In this document: in pieces, positions 7,587 to 16,782 of the stretch
Numbering within the stretch: the first letter of the stretch is position 1
Layout: every line of letters starts with the position of its first letter
NCBI GenBank assembly: GCA_023459915.1
Contig: JAEWSN010000170.1
Span: 6,185 to 70,184, forward strand
Direction: 5' to 3'
DNA from: Bacillota bacterium
GTDB taxonomy: Bacteria; Bacillota; Clostridia; DSM-8532
DNA: 64,000 nt
Program-made: the position numbers and the translations under genes
The notes under the pieces: model-generated
Database searches by the model: none
Told to the model about the DNA's origin: nothing
Seen by the model: the letters and a program-made list of their open reading frames with translations, nothing else

Positions 7587-8753
7587 TCAAAGGCCGATGA
7601 TTCGGCCAATCAACACCAGAATCATGCTGCCGGCCACAACGGAACCCAGCTGGCCGGACACATTGGCGGCCACGGACTGCATGAGGATGAAGTTGGTGGG
7701 ATCCTCGTCCTTGGCCATGCGCTGGATGACGCGGGAGGACATGGGGAAGGCGGAGATGCCGGCCGCGCCGACCATGGGATTGATTTTGTTTTTCAGGAAC
7801 AGGTTGAGGAACTTGGCGAACAGCACGCCGCCCGCGGTGTCGAAGACGAAGGCGACCAGGCCCATCAGCATGATGAGCAGGGTTTCCCAGCGCAGGAAGG
7901 ACGCGGCGCCCATGGTGGTGCCGATGGTGATGCCCAGCAGCAGGGTGACCAGATTGGCCAGACTGGTCTGCGCGGTCTCGGAGAGCCGGTTGAGCACGCC
8001 GCATTCGCGCAGCAGGTTGCCGAACATCAGCGCACCCACAAGCGCGACACTTTCCGGGGCGATGAAGCCGGCCACGGCGGTGATGAGAATGGGGAAGAGG
8101 ATTTTTGCGGTCTTGGAAATTTTGCGCTGGTGGAAGTCCATCCGGATGAGCCGTTCGGACTTGGTGGTCAGCGCCTTGACAACCGGCGGCTGGATGATGG
8201 GCACCAGCGACATGTAGGAGTAGGCCGCGACCGTGATGGCCGCCACCATGCCGCGATCGAGCTTGAAGGCGTTGGCGACGAAGATGGAGGTGGGGCCGTC
8301 GGCCGCGCCGATGACGCCGATGGCGCCGGCTTCGGGCAGGTCGAAGCCCAGCAGCAGCGCCACCATCATGGTCGCGAAGATGCCGAACTGCGCGGCCGCG
8401 CCGAAGAAGAGCATCAGCGGGGTCTGGAACAGCGGCGCGAAGTCGATCATCGCGCCGACGGCGATGAAGATCAGCACGGGAAAGAGTTCGTTGGCGATGG
8501 TGTTTTCGTACAGGAATCCGAAGACGCCGTCCTCTCCGGTGATGGTGTTCAGCGGAATGTTTGCCAGAATGGCGCCGAACCCGATGGGCAGCAGCAGGGC
8601 CGGTTCGTAGTCCTTCTTGATGGCCAGCCAGATGAGCACGCCGCCAATGACGAACATGATGATCATGCCGCCAAGGGAAAGGCCCAATTGGGAGGCGGTG
8701 CCGGAATCCCCGGAAATCAGCGCCTGGAACAAATCGGTCAGTTGCGAGAGCAT
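7587..8753 (-). CDS. oadB: Sodium ion-translocating decarboxylase subunit beta (OadB/GcdB/MmdB family)
   Basis: This 388-residue integral membrane protein has about 9-11 hydrophobic segments. The beta subunit performs the carboxybiotin decarboxylation that drives Na+ export. ATG 8753 is preceded on the minus strand by AGGAGG. Visible family features are DGPTSIFVAN (the conserved Asp region), SYMSLVPIIQPP, GGVLFAKFLN and NPMVGAAGISAFPMSSRV. The full length matches the shorter beta subunits of methylmalonyl-CoA and glutaconyl-CoA pumps. OadG follows, but no carboxyltransferase alpha subunit or biotin carrier is in the window, so the substrate cannot be told. Confidence 0.92.
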   Translation of the reverse strand: MLSQLTDLFQALISGDSGTASQLGLSLGGMIIMFVIGGVLIWLAIKKDYEPALLLPIGFGAILANIPLNTITGEDGVFGFLYENTIANELFPVLIFIAVGAMIDFAPLFQTPLMLFFGAAAQFGIFATMMVALLLGFDLPEAGAIGVIGAADGPTSIFVANAFKLDRGMVAAITVAAYSYMSLVPIIQPPVVKALTTKSERLIRMDFHQRKISKTAKILFPILITAVAGFIAPESVALVGALMFGNLLRECGVLNRLSETAQTSLANLVTLLLGITIGTTMGAASFLRWETLLIMLMGLVAFVFDTAGGVLFAKFLNLFLKNKINPMVGAAGISAFPMSSRVIQRMAKDEDPTNFILMQSVAANVSGQLGSVVAGSMILVLIGRIIGL

Positions 8754-8856
8754 GATGTTTCCTCCTGTATCGCGGGGGGACATTGTGGGGGGAGATGTCA
8801 TAAAACTTGCCAAAGGAAATAGTATCACATGGCGGGGGGGTTCGTCATCGGGTCGA

Positions 8857-8885
8857 TTGTTCCAATCCGCCATCTGTGCCATAAT
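8857..8885 (+). promoter_or_regulatory. Candidate promoter for the dnaQ-like / dgt / dnaG region
   Basis: TTGTTC (8857-8862) and CATAAT (8880-8885) are 17 bases apart in the divergent spacer upstream of the exonuclease gene. Confidence 0.45.
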
Positions 8886-8932
8886 CATGGGAGACCCGGA
8901 CACATCCGGGCAGGGCGCACCAAGGAGGGCAC

Positions 8933-9448
8933 ATGCAGGGAATTCCCGGCAGTTTTGTGGCGTTCGATCTGGAAACCACCGGATTGAGGCCCGTTTACAA
9001 TCAAATCATTGAAATCGGCGCGGTCAAGGTCATCGACGGACGCATCACGGAAACGTGGGAGCGGCTTGTCCATCCGGGCTGCCTCATTCCACCGGACATC
9101 ACGCGGCTCACCGGCATCACCGACGACATGGTGCGCGGCGCGGGCATGGTGGAGCAGGTTCTGCCGGACTTTTTCGATTTTGTGGCCGACCTGCCCCTGG
9201 CCGCGCACAACATCCGGTTCGACATGGGCTTTTTGCAGGCGGATGCCCGTCGCATGGGCCATACCGTGGGAAATCCCTGTGTGGACACCGTCCCGATTGC
9301 CAGACACTGCTTCCCCGGTCTCATCAACCACAAGCTGGGCACTGTGGCGCGGCATCTCGGGGTGCTCGGGGACGCGGAGCACCGGGGCCTTGCGGACGCC
9401 ACCGTGGTGGCCCGCATCATGCTGCACGCCCTCACGGGACCGCGTTGA
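8933..9448 (+). CDS. DnaQ-like 3'-5' exonuclease (DEDDh family)
   Basis: This 171-residue single-domain exonuclease has the three Exo motifs: FDLETTGL (Exo I, residues about 11-18), AHNIRFDMGFL (Exo II) and HRGLADATVVARI (Exo III, DEDDh type). It could proofread or trim DNA or RNA; it is a free-standing protein, not part of PolC. ATG 8933 is preceded by AAGGAGGG at 8921-8928 with a 4-base gap. It opens a plus-strand series leading to dgt, dnaG and rpoD, but a pair of inverted repeats separates it from dgt. Similar small exonucleases are often named DNA polymerase III epsilon-like without proof of association with the polymerase. Confidence 0.85.
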   Translation: MQGIPGSFVAFDLETTGLRPVYNQIIEIGAVKVIDGRITETWERLVHPGCLIPPDITRLTGITDDMVRGAGMVEQVLPDFFDFVADLPLAAHNIRFDMGFLQADARRMGHTVGNPCVDTVPIARHCFPGLINHKLGTVARHLGVLGDAEHRGLADATVVARIMLHALTGPR

Positions 9449-9457
9449 CGGGCACCC

Positions 9458-9494
9458 GGGGTCAGACCCCGGTGACGTACTGGGGTCTGACCCC
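9458..9494. repeat. GGGGTCAGACCCC repeat pair (opposite orientation)
   Basis: Copies of the 13-bp near-palindrome lie at 9458-9470 (central A) and 9482-9494 (central T). Their starts are 24 nt apart, with the 11-nt spacer ggtgacgtact. They fill almost the whole gap between the exonuclease stop and the dgt ribosome site and could fold into one long stem. This family recurs at 32647, 50291, 54889 and 63575. Confidence 0.9.
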
Positions 9495-9514
9495 CGGTGA
9501 CATAAGGAGGAACC

Positions 9515-10516
9515 ATGGGTATCCGTGAAATGCTGGAACAAACGGAACAGCGCACGCTCGGCGAGTTTGCCATGCTCAGCGCCCGCAGCCGGGGTCGGGA
9601 GATCCCAGAGCCGCCCTGCGAGATGCGGACCGCCTTTCAGCGTGACCGCGACCGCATCCTGTATGCCAAGGCGTTCCGCCGGCTCAAGCACAAAACCCAG
9701 GTGTTCATCTCTCCGGAGGGAGACCATTACCGAACGCGCCTCACCCACACCCTGGAGGTCTCCCAGATCGCCAGAACCATCGCCAGGAGCCTGCGGCTCA
9801 ACGAGGATCTGGTGGAGGCCATATCGCTGGGGCACGATCTGGGGCACACGCCGTTCGGGCACGCGGGCGAGCGCGTGCTGGCCAACATCTGTCCGCTCGG
9901 GTTCCGGCACAACGAGCAGAGTGCCCGGGTCATTGAAATCCTGGAAAAGGATCGCAAGGGCCTGAACCTGACCTGGGAGGTCCGGAACGGCATCCGCTGC
10001 CACACCGGGCCGGAGCGGGCCGCCACCCTCGAGGGGCGGATTGTGAAGTTCGCGGACCGCATCGCCTACATCAATCACGACATCGAGGATGCCATTCTGG
10101 GCGGCGTCCTTTCCGAGGCCGACATTCCCAAATCCTGTGTGGACATACTCGGCGACACCTCCTCCACCCGCATCAACACCATGATCACCAGCCTGGTGCA
10201 CGCCAGCGCGGGCAAAAACGAAATCCTCATGGCGCCGCAGGTGCAGGAGGCCACCGACAAGCTGCGGAGCTTCATGTTCGAGCGCGTGTATGTGGGGTCC
10301 ATCGCCAAGAAGGAGGAGGCCAAGGCGGAACAGCTGGTTTCCATCATCTACGAGACGCTGGTGCGGCATCCCGAGCTGCTGCCGCGTGACGATTTTGCCG
10401 CGATTGCCAAAGAAGGCCTCCACCGCGTGGTCTGCGACTATGTCGCGGGCATGACCGATCCATTCGCGGTCCGCTTTTTCAGGGAACAATTTCTGCCAAA
10501 ATCCTGGAATGGATAA
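9515..10516 (+). CDS. dgt: Deoxyguanosinetriphosphate triphosphohydrolase-like protein
   Basis: This 333-residue HD-domain protein is expected to hydrolyse dNTPs to deoxynucleoside and triphosphate. AAGGAGG upstream supports ATG 9515. Metal-binding HD motifs are visible: TRLTHTLEV, then LGHDLGHTPFGHAGE and FADRIAYINHD. The N-terminal EPPCEMRTAFQRDRDRILY and AFRRLKHKTQVF are typical of the Firmicute dgt group. Length matches the family. It stands directly before dnaG and rpoD, an order common in Clostridia that links nucleotide pools with replication initiation. Confidence 0.93.
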   Translation: MGIREMLEQTEQRTLGEFAMLSARSRGREIPEPPCEMRTAFQRDRDRILYAKAFRRLKHKTQVFISPEGDHYRTRLTHTLEVSQIARTIARSLRLNEDLVEAISLGHDLGHTPFGHAGERVLANICPLGFRHNEQSARVIEILEKDRKGLNLTWEVRNGIRCHTGPERAATLEGRIVKFADRIAYINHDIEDAILGGVLSEADIPKSCVDILGDTSSTRINTMITSLVHASAGKNEILMAPQVQEATDKLRSFMFERVYVGSIAKKEEAKAEQLVSIIYETLVRHPELLPRDDFAAIAKEGLHRVVCDYVAGMTDPFAVRFFREQFLPKSWNG

Positions 10517-10553
10517 AAAGGATATTCGCGTTGCGCGTCGAATATGCCTGTTG

Positions 10554-10620
10554 GGTTCATGAATGCCACGAACGCCCGGACCGGGTGGCGTGTGGGTTCA
10601 TGAACCACGGGAACACCCGG
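10554..10620. repeat. Imperfect 27-bp direct repeat upstream of dnaG
   Basis: Two similar copies, each opening ggttcatgaa and ending cccgg, lie at about 10554-10580 and 10594-10620 in the dgt-dnaG spacer. A separate small inverted repeat, atattcg/cgaatat, lies at about 10522-10545. No promoter is evident here. Confidence 0.6.
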
Positions 10621-10642
10621 ATTGGCATGGAAAGGGCGCGGA

Positions 10643-12427
10643 TTGCTGTATTCTGAGGAAATCATCGAAGAGGTTCGCATTCGCAACGACATCGTGGGCG
10701 TTGTGTCCGGATACGTGCACCTGGAGCGGCGGGGACGCCACCTCATGGGGCTTTGTCCGTTCCATGGCGAAAAAACACCTTCTTTTTCCGTTGATCCGAC
10801 AAAACAGCTCTTCTACTGTTTTGGTTGTCAGCGGGGCGGGAATGTGTTCCATTTTCTCATGGGCATCGAAAATCTCGATTTCCCGGAGGCCCTGCGCCAG
10901 CTGGCCGATCGCGCGAACATCCAGCTCCCGGAATCCGAGGACGAGGGCGAACGCGAGCGCGCGCGGCTCAAAAAGGACATCATCAACCTCAACCGGGAGG
11001 CCGCGCGGTTTTTTTATGCCAGCCTGGCGGGGCCGCAGGGCCGGGAAGCCCAGCAGTACCTCATCCGGCGCGGGCTGGCGGAAAAGACCATCCGCGCGTT
11101 CGGCCTGGGGTTTGCGCCGGACAGCTGGGACGGGCTCATCCGCACCCTCCGGGAAAAGGGGGCCGCCGACACGCTCATCGAGCAGGCCGGCCTGAGCGTG
11201 CAGAGCCGCAACGGGCTCCTTGACCGGTTCCGGAACCGGGTCATGTTTCCCATTTTCGACATCCGCGGCAACATTGTCGCGTTTGGCGGACGGGTCATGG
11301 AAAAGCTGGAGCCCAAATACCTCAATTCGCCGGAAACGGCGCTGTACAGCAAAAGCAGGGAGCTGTACGCCATGAATTTCGCCCGCCACGCATCAAGCAA
11401 GCGCCTGGTGATGGTGGAGGGGTACATGGATGTGATTTCCCTGCATCAGGCGGGTGTGGACACCGCCATCGCCTCGCTGGGCACCGCGCTGACCCAGCAG
11501 CAGGTATGGGTGCTCAAGAAGTATGCGGAGGAGGTCATCCTGGCCTATGATGCCGACGCGGCCGGGCAGAACGCCATCCTGCGGGGCATCGAGCTGCTGG
11601 AGGCGGCGGATGTGCCGGTGCGGGTGCTGCAGATTCCCGATGGCAAGGATCCGGACGAATATGTCCGGACGCATGGTGCCGACAAGTTCCGCCACCTGAT
11701 GGATCAGGCCATGTCCGTGCTCTCCTTTCGCCTGCTGCTCAAGCAGCGGGCCAATCCGGGGCAGGAGGTGGCGGATCGGGTGGCCCTGCTCACCGGCATG
11801 GCCGAGGTTTTGGCCTCGCACGAGAACGCGATAGAGCGCGAGATGAACATTGCGCGCATTGCCGGGGAGTACCACGTGTCCGCCGACGCGCTGCGCACGG
11901 AGGTGGACAAGCGGTTGCGGCGGCGGGATCGGTCGGCGGGCACCAACCGCGTCTCCCTGTCCGCACAGCGGCCAAGAGGCGTTGTGGACGGACCGGCGAG
12001 GAACCGGTACGACGAGGGGGAGCTGCTCCTGCTGTGCCTGCTGGCAAACGAGAACCGGCTGTTCGAGGAACTGCTGCTGCGGATGCCGCTGGAACAGTAC
12101 CGCGGCGTGGTGTCGACACCGGTGGCGCACAAGCTGTATGAACGGCTGCAAACCCGCCGTGAGGCCACCCTGGCGGAGCTCGTGAACGATTTGCCGCCGG
12201 ATGCGGCCTCGGCCATGATTCACATGGCGCAGACGCGCGGCATGGTGGACGACGCGGATCGGGCCGTGGCGGATTTGCTCAGGCGGCTTGAGCGGCTGGC
12301 GCTCGAAGACCGCAAGCAATGGATTTTGGAAAGCATCCGGTCTGAAACGGATGTGACACGCAGAAGTGAGTTGGGCGTGGAACTCAATCGGGTCATCACC
12401 CGCTTGTCAGAAGCAATAAAAGGGTAA
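10643..12427 (+). CDS. dnaG: DNA primase
   Basis: This 594-residue primase makes RNA primers for replication. I choose TTG 10643, preceded by GGAAAGGG at 10629-10636, because it places the conserved [16 protein letters not shown] at the N-terminus as in other DnaG proteins; the earlier in-frame TTG at 10622 has no such support. The CHC2 zinc ribbon has C38, H41, C59 and C62. The TOPRIM core follows ([17 protein letters not shown], then [11 protein letters not shown]), and the C-terminal part is the DnaB helicase-binding region. All catalytic motifs are intact. The 56-base gap to rpoD suggests one operon. Confidence 0.95.
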   Translation: MLYSEEIIEEVRIRNDIVGVVSGYVHLERRGRHLMGLCPFHGEKTPSFSVDPTKQLFYCFGCQRGGNVFHFLMGIENLDFPEALRQLADRANIQLPESEDEGERERARLKKDIINLNREAARFFYASLAGPQGREAQQYLIRRGLAEKTIRAFGLGFAPDSWDGLIRTLREKGAADTLIEQAGLSVQSRNGLLDRFRNRVMFPIFDIRGNIVAFGGRVMEKLEPKYLNSPETALYSKSRELYAMNFARHASSKRLVMVEGYMDVISLHQAGVDTAIASLGTALTQQQVWVLKKYAEEVILAYDADAAGQNAILRGIELLEAADVPVRVLQIPDGKDPDEYVRTHGADKFRHLMDQAMSVLSFRLLLKQRANPGQEVADRVALLTGMAEVLASHENAIEREMNIARIAGEYHVSADALRTEVDKRLRRRDRSAGTNRVSLSAQRPRGVVDGPARNRYDEGELLLLCLLANENRLFEELLLRMPLEQYRGVVSTPVAHKLYERLQTRREATLAELVNDLPPDAASAMIHMAQTRGMVDDADRAVADLLRRLERLALEDRKQWILESIRSETDVTRRSELGVELNRVITRLSEAIKG

Positions 12428-12483
12428 ATACAGACAGTGGTGCCATATCTTTGGGGTATGGACAAGGGGAGAGGAAGTATTTC

Positions 12484-14016
12484 ATGGCGGAGACGACAAA
12501 AAAGCGCGCATCGACATCCAAAAAGGCGGCCCACAAGGAGCCCACGGTGGAACAGACCGCGGCGTTCGAGGCCGCGCTGGAGGCCGTGGCCAACAGCGGC
12601 CAGGCACAGGAGGAGGGCGGTTCGGCGCAGGCGCCCGAGGCGCAGGCCAGGGTGTCTGAAAAGCAGCCGCAGACAGGTGCCGCGGCATCCCGGGCGGCCG
12701 GCGGAAAAGGCGCGGCTGCCGGAAAAGACGCTGACGCTGGAAAAGATGCGGCCGCCGGAAAAGACGCTGACGCCGGAAAAGACGCGGCCGCCGAAACGAC
12801 GGAAAAACCCGTGAAGAAAAAGGCGGACAAGAAAAAGCCCGCGGCGGGCAAGGACAAGCAGGCCAAACCGGAGACCGAAACGGGCGCGGAGGCTGCGCCG
12901 GCGGTCGACGGGCAGGTGCCGGCCGATCCCAAGACGGTGATGCTCAAGCTCATGGAAGAGGGAAAAGAGAAGGGGACGCTGACCTATCGGGAAATCGAGG
13001 AAGCGTTCGACCGGCTCGACATGACCCCCGACCAGATTGAGAAGATCTATGAGGCCTTCGAGAAAATCGGGATTGATGTGGTGCCGGAGGTCTCCGATGA
13101 CGACACCGACACCCCTGTTCTCGACGAACCGGACATTGCCGGGGAGGATGAGCCGGAAACCATCGACATCTCCGTACCGGAGGGGGTCACCATTGACGAC
13201 CCGGTCCGCATGTACCTCAAGGAAATCGGTAAGGTGCCGCTGTTGTCCAGCGAGGACGAAATCAGCCTTGCCCAGCGGATGGAGGAGGGCGACGAGGAAG
13301 CCAAGAAGCGTCTGGCCGAAGCCAACCTGCGCCTCGTGGTGTCCATTGCCAAGCGTTATGTGGGGCGCGGCATGCTGTTTCTCGACCTCATCCAGGAAGG
13401 CAACCTGGGCCTGATCAAGGCGGTGGAGAAGTTCAACTACCGCATGGGTTACAAGTTCAGCACCTATGCCACCTGGTGGATTCGTCAGGCCATCACCCGC
13501 GCCATCGCGGATCAGGCCCGCACCATCCGCATTCCGGTGCACATGGTGGAAACCATCAACAAGCTCATCCGGGTTTCCCGCCAGCTGCTGCAGGAGCTGG
13601 GACGCGATCCCCTGCCCGAGGAAATTGCCAAGGAAATGGGCATGACGGAGGAAAAGGTTCGTGAAATCATGAAGATTTCCCAGGAGCCGGTTTCCCTGGA
13701 AACGCCCATCGGCGAGGAGGAGGACAGCCATCTCGGTGACTTCATCCCCGATGACGACGCGCCGGCGCCGGCGGAGTCCGCCGCGTTCACCCTGCTCAAG
13801 GAACAGCTCATCGATGTGCTCGACACGCTGACCCCCCGCGAGGAAAAGGTGCTGCGGCTGCGGTTTGGTCTTGATGACGGCCGGGCGCGCACGCTGGAGG
13901 AGGTTGGCCGCGAGTTCAACGTCACGCGGGAACGCATCCGGCAGATTGAGGCGAAGGCGCTGCGCAAATTGCGCCACCCCAGCCGCTCCAAGAAATTGAA
14001 GGATTTTCTGGACTGA
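12484..14016 (+). CDS. rpoD: RNA polymerase primary sigma factor RpoD
   Basis: This 510-residue housekeeping sigma factor starts at ATG 12484, with an AAGGGGAGAGG ribosome site. The first 150 residues are a low-complexity Ala/Lys/Gly/Asp extension with the repeated unit [12 protein letters not shown], unusually long for a Firmicute. A region 1.1-like fold follows ([16 protein letters not shown]), then region 1.2 ([16 protein letters not shown]), region 2 ([21 protein letters not shown] and [12 protein letters not shown]), region 3 ([11 protein letters not shown]) and region 4 with its helix-turn-helix ([20 protein letters not shown]). The repeat-rich head is probably disordered; everything that contacts promoter DNA looks normal. 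Confidence 0.97.
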   Translation: MAETTKKRASTSKKAAHKEPTVEQTAAFEAALEAVANSGQAQEEGGSAQAPEAQARVSEKQPQTGAAASRAAGGKGAAAGKDADAGKDAAAGKDADAGKDAAAETTEKPVKKKADKKKPAAGKDKQAKPETETGAEAAPAVDGQVPADPKTVMLKLMEEGKEKGTLTYREIEEAFDRLDMTPDQIEKIYEAFEKIGIDVVPEVSDDDTDTPVLDEPDIAGEDEPETIDISVPEGVTIDDPVRMYLKEIGKVPLLSSEDEISLAQRMEEGDEEAKKRLAEANLRLVVSIAKRYVGRGMLFLDLIQEGNLGLIKAVEKFNYRMGYKFSTYATWWIRQAITRAIADQARTIRIPVHMVETINKLIRVSRQLLQELGRDPLPEEIAKEMGMTEEKVREIMKISQEPVSLETPIGEEEDSHLGDFIPDDDAPAPAESAAFTLLKEQLIDVLDTLTPREEKVLRLRFGLDDGRARTLEEVGREFNVTRERIRQIEAKALRKLRHPSRSKKLKDFLD

Positions 14017-14082
14017 GACCATCCGTTGTTATTCGGACTGAGACCATTCATTGTTTTCCGGACTGAGACCATCCGTTGATCC
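14010..14082 (+). repeat. Three tandem 25-bp repeats starting inside the rpoD stop region
   Basis: Units start at 14010, 14035 and 14060; each opens with ggactgagaccat. The first unit contains the last codon and stop of rpoD, so the gene end itself appears to have been copied twice downstream. The array runs up to the rpoD terminator. Confidence 0.85.
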
Positions 14083-14092
14083 GGGACACGTC

Positions 14093-14123
14093 AACCCCCG
14101 CCCCATTAGGGCGGGGGTTTTTT
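14093..14123 (+). terminator. rpoD intrinsic terminator
   Basis: aacccccgccc pairs with gggcgggggtt around cattag-type loop bases and is followed by TTTTTT. It is a very stable stem and separates rpoD from the pilus locus. Confidence 0.9.
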
Positions 14124-14147
14124 ATGTCAATCAAGCGTTGTGTTGTT

Positions 14148-14176
14148 TTGACGTTCGGTTTCACCGGGCATACGCT
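14148..14176 (+). promoter_or_regulatory. Candidate promoter of the pilus locus
   Basis: TTGACG (14148-14153) and TACGCT (14171-14176) are 17 bases apart, 37 bases before the first pilus gene. The -35 is good and the -10 poor. Confidence 0.4.
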
Positions 14177-14212
14177 GTCACCATGGCCTGTGAGGGAAGA
14201 AGGGGTGGCGGC

Positions 14213-15334
14213 ATGGCATTGACGTTGATGCTGATCGATTCGGATGAGGCGTATCGCAAGAAGCTGCGCGCATGGACGCGGGTGCACCCGGAGCTTGGGA
14301 TGACCCTTGTGGACAGGGCGGAGGCGCCGCAGGGCACGAAGGAAGGGGACCGTGCGGCATTGCCCGCGGACACCGTGCTGCTGCTTGGTGTGCGGCACGC
14401 GCCGCTTCCGGCCCAATGGCCGCCAAGCGGGTCGCGGCTGGTGCTGCTCGAGGAGAACGGCACGGTGGCCACGCTTCCCGGATGCGCCGCTTCCGGCGGA
14501 GAATGGCCAATTCTCAGAAAGTATCAGCCCGCCACCCAGTTTTTCCAGTCACTGCTGCAGGTGGCGGCCGAAAAGGGCTGGCACCTGCCCCATGTCCCCG
14601 ACGCCGCGCGCTGCCGCATGACGGTGCTGCTTCATCCGGCGGGAAGCGTCCATCTGGCGCCCGTCCTGCCCGTGCTGGCCGCGCTGTGCGCCCGAAAGGC
14701 GGAGACGGCCATCCTCTCGTTGAATGCGGCCATGGAGACCGGGTTCTGGTACGCGGGAGACACCGGCGGCGGGCTCACCCGCATGGCCTACGAGGCGCAG
14801 CGCGCGCCCCGGATCGGCATGGAAGCATTGCGCAGGTGCCTGGTCCGGGACGAGGGAACAGGCGTTCACGTCCTTCACTCCGCCGAGCTCCCGGAGGACG
14901 CAGCGGCATTGCGGGCGGATACGGTGGCGGGCACGCTGCAGGCGTGCGGGGAGCTGGGAATGGAAATGCTGCTGGTGGACGGCGGGGACATGCTGTCCGC
15001 GCGCAATCTCCAGCTGGCGCTGGCGGCGGACCAGGTGTTGTTTGTGCTGCCGGCGGATCTGTACGGCGCGCACATGATGGCGCGCGTTGTCCAGCTTGAC
15101 GGGAGGCTCAGGCGCACGGGATCCGGCTGCTGGCGGGACAATCAGCCGGTGCGGTGGCTTTTCACGGGAACGGACATGCCGGCCATCCGCTGCGCGCTGC
15201 CCGCGACCCATGCGGTCAAACCCTTGCCGCCCGCATATCCGGACGGACCGGTGTCGGACGGGTGGGAGGTTTCGGACGCGTTTCTGCGAAGCCTGCACGC
15301 CTTGGTGCCCTTTTGCGGGAGGTGTGCGTCATGA
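14213..15334 (+). CDS. CpaE/TadZ-like pilus protein with degenerate ATPase
   Basis: This 373-residue protein begins with a receiver-like fold (TLMLIDSDEAYRKKL) and then has a MinD-type domain (VTVL-type strand near residue 140, MEMLLVDGGDMLS, ADQVLFVLPADL). TadZ/CpaE proteins place the Tad secretion machine at its site in the cell. I see no Walker A lysine motif: the segment where GKGGxGKS should stand reads HPAGSVHLAPVL. ATP binding is therefore probably lost, as in some TadZ proteins. Start at ATG 14213 is supported by AGAAGGGG upstream. Its stop overlaps the tadA start (ATGA), indicating translational coupling. The assignment rests on position and on the partial fold match. Confidence 0.65.
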   Translation: MALTLMLIDSDEAYRKKLRAWTRVHPELGMTLVDRAEAPQGTKEGDRAALPADTVLLLGVRHAPLPAQWPPSGSRLVLLEENGTVATLPGCAASGGEWPILRKYQPATQFFQSLLQVAAEKGWHLPHVPDAARCRMTVLLHPAGSVHLAPVLPVLAALCARKAETAILSLNAAMETGFWYAGDTGGGLTRMAYEAQRAPRIGMEALRRCLVRDEGTGVHVLHSAELPEDAAALRADTVAGTLQACGELGMEMLLVDGGDMLSARNLQLALAADQVLFVLPADLYGAHMMARVVQLDGRLRRTGSGCWRDNQPVRWLFTGTDMPAIRCALPATHAVKPLPPAYPDGPVSDGWEVSDAFLRSLHALVPFCGRCAS

Positions 15335-16770
15335 TGACGGAACAGGCGTTTCGCGACTGGATACGACAGCTGCGCAAGGCGGCGGCCGGGTTGGCGGCGG
15401 CGGCGCAGTGGGAGGAAGACGCACCGCCGGCTGCGCGGCAGGGGTTGGCCGGCGAAGCCGCCGGCCTGGATGTGGAAAGCCTGCGGGACACGCGGCTGCG
15501 GGAAGACATCCAGGGGCTGATGCTCGCCCATCCGATGGCATGCGCCGCTTCCGCGGAGGAAAAGCACCAGGCGGTGGAGTCGGTGTTCAACGCCATGCGG
15601 CGGATGGACGTGCTCGAACCGCTGCTGCGCGATCCGGAGACCACCGAGATCATGGTCAACGGGCCGGATCATGTGTTTGTGGAGCGCCACGGCCGGCTTG
15701 AGCAGACCACGGTCCGGTTCGACAGTCCGGATCGGCTGATGGAACTGATTCAGCATCTGGCGGCACGGGTCAATCGAAACGTCAACGAATCCGAGCCCAT
15801 TGTGGACGCGCGGCTGGCGGACGGCTCCCGGCTCAATGCCGTTCTGCCGCCGGTGGCGCTCGACGGGCCGCTGCTGACCATCCGGCGATTCCCGGAGAGG
15901 CCGCCGGGCATGGCCGAGCTCATTGCGTCCGGCTCGCTGACCGAGGAGGCGGCCAACTATCTTGGCGTTCTGGTGAAGGCGCGGTACAACCTGTTCATCT
16001 GCGGCGGCACCGGCAGCGGCAAAACCACCTTTCTCAATGTGCTTTCCGGGTTCATTCCGGACACGGAGCGCATTGTGACCCTGGAGGATTCCGCGGAGCT
16101 GAAGCTGGCGGGCATCCGGAACCTGGCCCGGCTCGAAACGCGAAACGCCAACATGGAAGGCCGCGGGGAAATCACGATGCAGCAGCTGATCCGCACATCG
16201 CTGCGCATGCGGCCGGATCGCATCATCGTGGGGGAGGTGCGCGGCGCGGAGGCATTCGACATGCTGCAGGCCATGAACACGGGGCACGACGGCTCCATGT
16301 CGACCGGGCATGCCAATTCTCCGGCCGACATGCTGTACCGGCTTGAAACCATGGTGTCCATGGCGGCCGCCATTCCGCTCGACGCCATTCGCCGGCAAAT
16401 TGCGTCGGCGGTGGACATCATCATCTTTCTGCAAAGGCTGCGCGACCATTCCCGCCGCGTGGTTGAAATAGCGGAAGTCACCACCTGCGGCGCAGACGGG
16501 ATCACGCTGGTGCCGCTGTTCCGGTTTCAGGAGGGTGGGACGGATACGGCGCCGGGGCAACCGGGCACAGAGACAGGCGGGCCGGGTACGGCGGCACATG
16601 CGGCTGGCGGACTGGCGTGTGTCAGGGTTATGGGCGACCTGAAGCGAACCGGGGCAACGCTTGCCCGCGTGGAGAAGCTGAGGCTGCGCGGGCTTGCGCT
16701 GCCGGAGACCGAGGTGGCTACGGGTGCGACTGTCGAACGGACGGCAGCCGTGCGTGTGCCGGTGGCATGA
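15331..16770 (+). CDS. tadA: TadA/CpaF secretion ATPase
   Basis: This 479-residue ATPase powers assembly of Tad pili at the inner face of the membrane. The Walker A box GGTGSGKTT is at residues 225-233. Further visible parts are EIMVNGPDHVFVE, RIVTLEDSAEL (Asp box), ETRNANMEGRGE, RTSLRMRPDRIIVGEVRG (Walker B) and STGHANSPADML (His box). The last 70 residues form an extra Gly/Ala/Thr-rich tail not needed for the fold. It overlaps the end of the CpaE-like gene and is followed after 12 bases by the TadB-TadC fusion. Confidence 0.95.
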   Translation: MMTEQAFRDWIRQLRKAAAGLAAAAQWEEDAPPAARQGLAGEAAGLDVESLRDTRLREDIQGLMLAHPMACAASAEEKHQAVESVFNAMRRMDVLEPLLRDPETTEIMVNGPDHVFVERHGRLEQTTVRFDSPDRLMELIQHLAARVNRNVNESEPIVDARLADGSRLNAVLPPVALDGPLLTIRRFPERPPGMAELIASGSLTEEAANYLGVLVKARYNLFICGGTGSGKTTFLNVLSGFIPDTERIVTLEDSAELKLAGIRNLARLETRNANMEGRGEITMQQLIRTSLRMRPDRIIVGEVRGAEAFDMLQAMNTGHDGSMSTGHANSPADMLYRLETMVSMAAAIPLDAIRRQIASAVDIIIFLQRLRDHSRRVVEIAEVTTCGADGITLVPLFRFQEGGTDTAPGQPGTETGGPGTAAHAAGGLACVRVMGDLKRTGATLARVEKLRLRGLALPETEVATGATVERTAAVRVPVA

Positions 16771-16782
16771 AGGAGGAAGCGG

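Noticed and set aside
7380..8822. Long plus-strand open frame opposite oadB
   Set aside because: Its protein is an Asp/Gly/His/Gln-rich shadow sequence, and the minus-strand frame encodes a clear OadB.
8885..10489. Long minus-strand open frames opposite dgt and the exonuclease
   Set aside because: GC-rich DNA keeps antisense frames open; the plus-strand proteins carry intact catalytic motifs.
12220..14022. 600-residue minus-strand frame opposite rpoD
   Set aside because: It is the exact antisense shadow of rpoD with no recognisable domain.
14010..14082. Possible CRISPR array after rpoD
   Set aside because: Only three tandem units with no unique spacers; it is a simple tandem duplication.
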